Below are positions 60,601 to 64,000 of a stretch of 64,000 nt of DNA, piece after piece. The DNA comes from Reichenbachiella agarivorans (GTDB lineage: Bacteria > Bacteroidota > Bacteroidia > Cytophagales > Cyclobacteriaceae), in assembly GCF_025502585.1 (NCBI RefSeq), contig NZ_CP106679.1:1035001-1099000 (forward strand), read 5' to 3'. The notes under the pieces were generated by a model that was not told where the DNA came from, did no database searches, and worked only from the letters and a program-made list of their open reading frames with translations. The first letter of the stretch is position 1, and each line of letters starts with the position of its first letter. Made by a program: the position numbers and the translations under genes.

Positions 60601-62727
60601 ATGAATAGCATCCTCAAAATAGTCATATTCTTAGTTTTACTGACGCCCATTCGCGAAGCATATTCCCAAATAAGCCTACGACCGAGCCATACCAAAATCT
60701 TGCACGAAAATCACGTTCTAATACATCCATTGGCAGGTGGTATCAACAGTGCGCAATACCACGAAATTGACCTTGACCAAGATGATGATATGGATTTGGT
60801 GCTGTTTGACCGGACATCAGACAAGCTCACCTGCTTTGAAAATTCGGGAGGAAAATATATCTACAATCCTGCATTTGAAAATTTGTTTCCCGAAGGATTA
60901 CAAAACTGGGTGGTACTCAAAGACTATGATTGTGATGGACAAAATGACCTCTTTACTTCGTCCCAAGTAGGAATTAAAGTCTATAGAAACTCAACAAGCA
61001 ACGATGGTCTGACATGGGAATTGGTCGCAGATCCCTTACTGACCAACTTGTCTAGCAATCCCGTCAATATATTCTTGAATGCAACGGATATCCCTTCTAT
61101 CGAAGATTTGGACGGAGATGGGGATTTAGACATTTTGGTATTTGAATTTACCACAGGCGTCTCTATCATCCACCACCAGAATTTGTCAATAGAAGAAACA
61201 GGCCATTGTGATCTCATCTATACCAAAGCCTCAGACAACTATGGAGATATACATGTCTGCAATTGTGGAGACGTCGTGTTTGGAGAGGATTGTAGTGCTG
61301 GCAAGAGGGTGCTGCATGTAGGCGCCAAAGCCCTCCTCTCTATGGATCCAAACCAAGATGGCGTGATGGATATAGTCATCAGTGAAGAAGATTGTAACGA
61401 CCTCAGTTTTCTACCCAACACAGGCAGCTTAAACTCTCCGCTGTTCGAAAGCTTCACTACCAAATTCCCTCTTAACACTTCTTCGATCGATTTCACCACT
61501 TTCCCTGTCGCTTACTATTTGGATGTCACGATGGATGGAATGAAAGACATCCTGGTCTCGTCCAATGTCCGCAGCAATACAGCCAAGACAATTGACTTTC
61601 AATCATCAAGTATGCTCTTCGAGACCCATGAAAATGGTAGTTTTAATGTCTCCACACCTTTTCTTCAAGACGAAATGATAGATGTCGGCGAATGGGCATA
61701 CCCAGCCATCGTAGACGTGGATGGAGATCAACGTGATGACCTTATTATTGGCAACAGAGGCAGGTTACTGGACGGGAAATTTGTAAGTACGCTCACCTAT
61801 TATCACACCCAATCCGACGGGTCTCTAACCCTCGAAAGTTCGGATTTGTTTAATTTTTCATCATTAGAGCATACTGACATCAAACCTCAGTTTGTAGATA
61901 TCAACCAAGATGGCAAACAGGACTTGGTATTCACATCCATTGATCCTAATGTCCGAAACAAAATACACTATGTCCTCAACAGCAGCCAAAGCAAGTCCCT
62001 ACTCTTTGATCCTAATCAGCTTGTTGAAATAGACCTTTCCTATAATTCTGGAGATGATGTATGGCTCTATGATATGGATGATGATGGACATTTGGATGCT
62101 TTGATTGGACGTACTTATGGTGATTTGGATTACTTCAGAAATCATGGAGACTTCACTTTTGAACTGGAAGAGGGAAATATTCTAACTTCTGAAAACACAA
62201 GCCCTGGCAACCTATCTATTACCATCGAGGACGTGGATGAAGATCAAAAAGATGACCTAATTGTCACTGATCGATCTGGACGACTCTCGATCTATCCAGA
62301 TTTTCCTGCCAACAGATCGATATCTAATCAAGAGCTCTTCGATTTTAGTAGCAATGGCACATTCACTACGAGTAGATTTGGGCGATATTCAAAGCCTGCA
62401 TTCGGAAAATTAGGCACGACATCTCTGGTTGTCGGGAGTATTCAAGGTGGAATATGGCTCTATGAAAGTAGCAAGGCAGAAAAGAAAAAGCTGAACTTAA
62501 CCGTGTATCCCAACCCTTCAGGCATAGATAAAAAAGTCCGTTTTCTTGCTAATCAATCAGCCACATTGTACTTGCTTACGGCCTCTGGACATCTCGTACT
62601 AAAGGACATAGATATCACGGGCAATGAGGCTTTAGAATTAGACCTATCATTTCTCCGGTCTGGACTCTACATCGCCTACATCCGAAAGGGCAGCAAAGTA
62701 AGTTCTAAAAAAATTGTGCTGAATTGA
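60601..62727 (+). CDS. Secreted FG-GAP/VCBS-repeat protein with T9SS sorting domain
   Basis: 708 residues. Signal peptide (IVIFLVLLTPIREAYSQ), then repeated calcium-loop-like units DxDxDxDxD: DLDQDDDMDLVLFD, DYDCDGQNDLFTS, DLDGDGDLDILVFE, DVDGDQRDDLIIG, DINQDGKQDLVFTS, DMDDDGHLDALIG, DVDEDQKDDLIVTD, which form an integrin-like beta-propeller. The last 80 residues (LNLTVYPNPSGIDKKVRF ... GLYIAYIRKGSKVSSKKIVL) are a T9SS type A sorting domain, so the protein is exported through the type IX system and cell-surface-bound or released. Binding target unknown. Confidence 0.9.
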   Translation: MNSILKIVIFLVLLTPIREAYSQISLRPSHTKILHENHVLIHPLAGGINSAQYHEIDLDQDDDMDLVLFDRTSDKLTCFENSGGKYIYNPAFENLFPEGLQNWVVLKDYDCDGQNDLFTSSQVGIKVYRNSTSNDGLTWELVADPLLTNLSSNPVNIFLNATDIPSIEDLDGDGDLDILVFEFTTGVSIIHHQNLSIEETGHCDLIYTKASDNYGDIHVCNCGDVVFGEDCSAGKRVLHVGAKALLSMDPNQDGVMDIVISEEDCNDLSFLPNTGSLNSPLFESFTTKFPLNTSSIDFTTFPVAYYLDVTMDGMKDILVSSNVRSNTAKTIDFQSSSMLFETHENGSFNVSTPFLQDEMIDVGEWAYPAIVDVDGDQRDDLIIGNRGRLLDGKFVSTLTYYHTQSDGSLTLESSDLFNFSSLEHTDIKPQFVDINQDGKQDLVFTSIDPNVRNKIHYVLNSSQSKSLLFDPNQLVEIDLSYNSGDDVWLYDMDDDGHLDALIGRTYGDLDYFRNHGDFTFELEEGNILTSENTSPGNLSITIEDVDEDQKDDLIVTDRSGRLSIYPDFPANRSISNQELFDFSSNGTFTTSRFGRYSKPAFGKLGTTSLVVGSIQGGIWLYESSKAEKKKLNLTVYPNPSGIDKKVRFLANQSATLYLLTASGHLVLKDIDITGNEALELDLSFLRSGLYIAYIRKGSKVSSKKIVLN

Positions 62728-63519
62728 TTAAGAGAAGGTAATCTTATCTGCATCTTGAAGGAAAGCAAACTTACTCCTGAATTCCTCCAACGATTTTCTT
62801 TCCAACTTTTGAACAATGACACCCTCTTGCTCATCCAACCCACTCAACACACCACCAGCATAATCCAAAACCACGCTGTGACCTACATACTGATGGTCAT
62901 TGCCATCCAATCCCACACGGTTGATTCCTGCGACATAGGATAAATTCTCAATCGCCCTAGCTGGCAATAGAATATCCCAAGCACGAATTCGAGGTTTCGG
63001 CCAGTTGGCAGCATAGATAAGCAAATCATAGTCATACTGTCCTTCATGGACGGTATTTCTTGACCATGCTGGAAAACGCAAATCATAACAGACCAAAGGA
63101 CATATTTTCCATCCCAAATAATCCACAACCAATCGTTCTGTGCCTGGAGTAAAAAATTCTTCCTCCTTGGCCAAGGAAAACAAGTGGCGTTTGTCATAAT
63201 ACTGCATCGTACCATCGGGAAAGGCAAACAAAAACCGATTGAAATACTTTTCTTCCACCTGCACGATGTAGCTACCCCCAACCAAAGTCTGCTTCTGTGC
63301 TGCCATGCGCAACATCCATCTTTGGGTTTTCAAACCAGCCACCTCCGCGAGTTGTTTGGGATTCATCGAAAATCCAGTATTGAACATCTCTGGGAGTAGA
63401 ATCACATCTACCGACTCATCTATACTCCACACCATCTCCTCAAACATCGCCAAGTTGGCTTCTGCATCTTCCCAATAGGGGTTTGCTTGTAAGAGAGCAA
63501 TGGTGAGGTCTGGTATCAT
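62728..63519 (-). CDS. Nitrilase-family amidohydrolase (omega-amidase-like)
   Basis: 263 residues. The Glu-Lys-Cys triad is visible: Glu in VILLPEMFNTGFSM, Lys in YYDKRHLFSLAKE and Cys in ICPLVCYDLRFPAWSR. The sequence pattern is that of YafV/omega-amidase, which hydrolyses alpha-ketoglutaramate or similar omega-amides (metabolite repair). The stop codon of the deformylase gene abuts its start (63519/63520), so both are in one operon. Confidence 0.9.
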   Translation of the reverse strand: MIPDLTIALLQANPYWEDAEANLAMFEEMVWSIDESVDVILLPEMFNTGFSMNPKQLAEVAGLKTQRWMLRMAAQKQTLVGGSYIVQVEEKYFNRFLFAFPDGTMQYYDKRHLFSLAKEEEFFTPGTERLVVDYLGWKICPLVCYDLRFPAWSRNTVHEGQYDYDLLIYAANWPKPRIRAWDILLPARAIENLSYVAGINRVGLDGNDHQYVGHSVVLDYAGGVLSGLDEQEGVIVQKLERKSLEEFRSKFAFLQDADKITFS

Positions 63520-64000
63520 TTATCTCTTTTTGGGGAGTTTGATTTTGTAGTCTGCATCACACTTTCCTTTGGTGATGTTCGCTAGTTTGCCTTTGAGGAT
63601 TCTTTTCTTGAATGGCGTCAGGTAATCCGTGAAGAGTATCCCCTCGATATGGTCATACTCGTGTTGAATGATCCTAGCTCTCATGCCATCGAATTCTTCT
63701 TCATGCTCTACGAAATTTTCGTCGAGGTAATTGATTTTCAACCTTGATGGGCGCGTGACATCCTCCCTGATACCTGGGATACTCAAGCAACCTTCGGTAA
63801 AAGTCCAAGAGTCCCCATCTTCCCAAAGGATCTCAGGGTTGATAAATATCTTCTTGAAGTCTGCCATGTCTTCGTCCTCCAAGGGACTGCCATCTACAAC
63901 AAACATTCGGATAGATTTTCCGATCTGTGGAGCCGCCAATCCTATCCCACTGGCGTGATGCATGGTCTCAAACATGTCTTCGGCCAGTTGCTTCACGTCA
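63520..64000 (-). CDS. def: Peptide deformylase, N terminus beyond window
   Basis: 160 codons visible; the frame runs past the right edge and a GTG at 63996 is probably an internal Val, since family members have about 25 more residues at the N terminus. Def removes the formyl group from nascent proteins. The three motifs are present: GIGLAAPQIG (I), EGCLSIPG (II, metal Cys) and QHEYDHIEGI (III, HExxH). The C-terminal tail is basic (KKRILKGKLANITKGKC). Cotranscribed with the nitrilase. Confidence 0.95.
   Translation of the reverse strand, partial: DVKQLAEDMFETMHHASGIGLAAPQIGKSIRMFVVDGSPLEDEDMADFKKIFINPEILWEDGDSWTFTEGCLSIPGIREDVTRPSRLKINYLDENFVEHEEEFDGMRARIIQHEYDHIEGILFTDYLTPFKKRILKGKLANITKGKCDADYKIKLPKKR

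Noticed and set aside
1-64000. CRISPR array, prophage, IS element or biosynthetic gene cluster
   Set aside because: No regularly spaced direct repeats, transposase, integrase, phage structural gene or NRPS/PKS-type gene was seen on either strand.

Overview
The window looks like a chromosomal segment of a gliding, marine-type member of the Bacteroidota, most likely of the order Cytophagales. The evidence is the gliding-motility lipoprotein GldH, a protein with a C-terminal type IX secretion (T9SS) sorting domain, a TonB-dependent receptor paired with a DUF4249 lipoprotein, a GWxTD protein, a two-component-propeller sensor, no Shine-Dalgarno pattern, and many promoters of the Bacteroidota form TTG-N18-22-TAnnTTTG. 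The genus is not determined. No prophage, insertion sequence, plasmid gene or CRISPR array was seen; nearly all genes are housekeeping or typical of the phylum.

Layout. 1-7.4 kb: an M3 peptidase cut by the left edge, an outer-membrane barrel, queG-ruvB, apbE, a globin, a methyltransferase and a ZIP metal transporter. 7.4-14.7 kb: a complete histidine operon (hisG-D-C-B-H-A-F-IE) with a promoter, a leader peptide carrying four consecutive His codons, a hairpin over those codons and an intrinsic terminator, i.e. a transcription attenuator. Three spacers in the operon carry tandem 7-base repeats, and one of them encodes the start of HisIE. 14.7-21.7 kb: a DUF2807 lipoprotein, a candidate small RNA, a GreA/B-like factor, a beta-propeller protein, a tRNA-Val(GAC) gene followed by two chimeric tRNA-derived repeats, a methyltransferase, a GWxTD protein, rlmB and manC. 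21.9-31.4 kb: recQ, purD, ricT-like, gldH and a 1345-residue SF1 helicase with a possible C-terminal nuclease domain. 31.5-42.7 kb: a ComEA-like protein, a beta-helix lipoprotein, prfA, a small lipoprotein, a tandem universal stress protein, asnB, tRNA-Ala(GGC), a J-domain/KTSC protein, purM and acs. 42.8-54.8 kb: a propeller sensor that ends after its H-box, an ALDH7-type dehydrogenase, DUF4249 lipoprotein plus TonB receptor, a large lipoprotein, a DegP-type protease and Hsp20. 54.8-64 kb: tRNA-Asn(GTT), a second copy of the candidate small RNA element in front of hemH, a cysteine desulfurase, a lone receiver domain, tRNA-Val(TAC), DUF2461, murF, a T9SS-exported repeat protein, an omega-amidase-like nitrilase and a peptide deformylase cut by the right edge.

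The most interesting material lies between the genes: (1) the histidine attenuator; (2) the heptamer repeats of the his operon; (3) two distant intergenic loci (about 15.7 kb and 55.5 kb) sharing an identical 22-base block broken only by a 4-base gap, each followed by a terminator hairpin of different sequence, which suggests a small-RNA or leader family; (4) tandem chimeric tRNA fragments downstream of tRNA-Val(GAC); (5) a shared initial transcribed motif at two tRNA promoters. All functional calls rest on reading motifs by eye; no database search was run.
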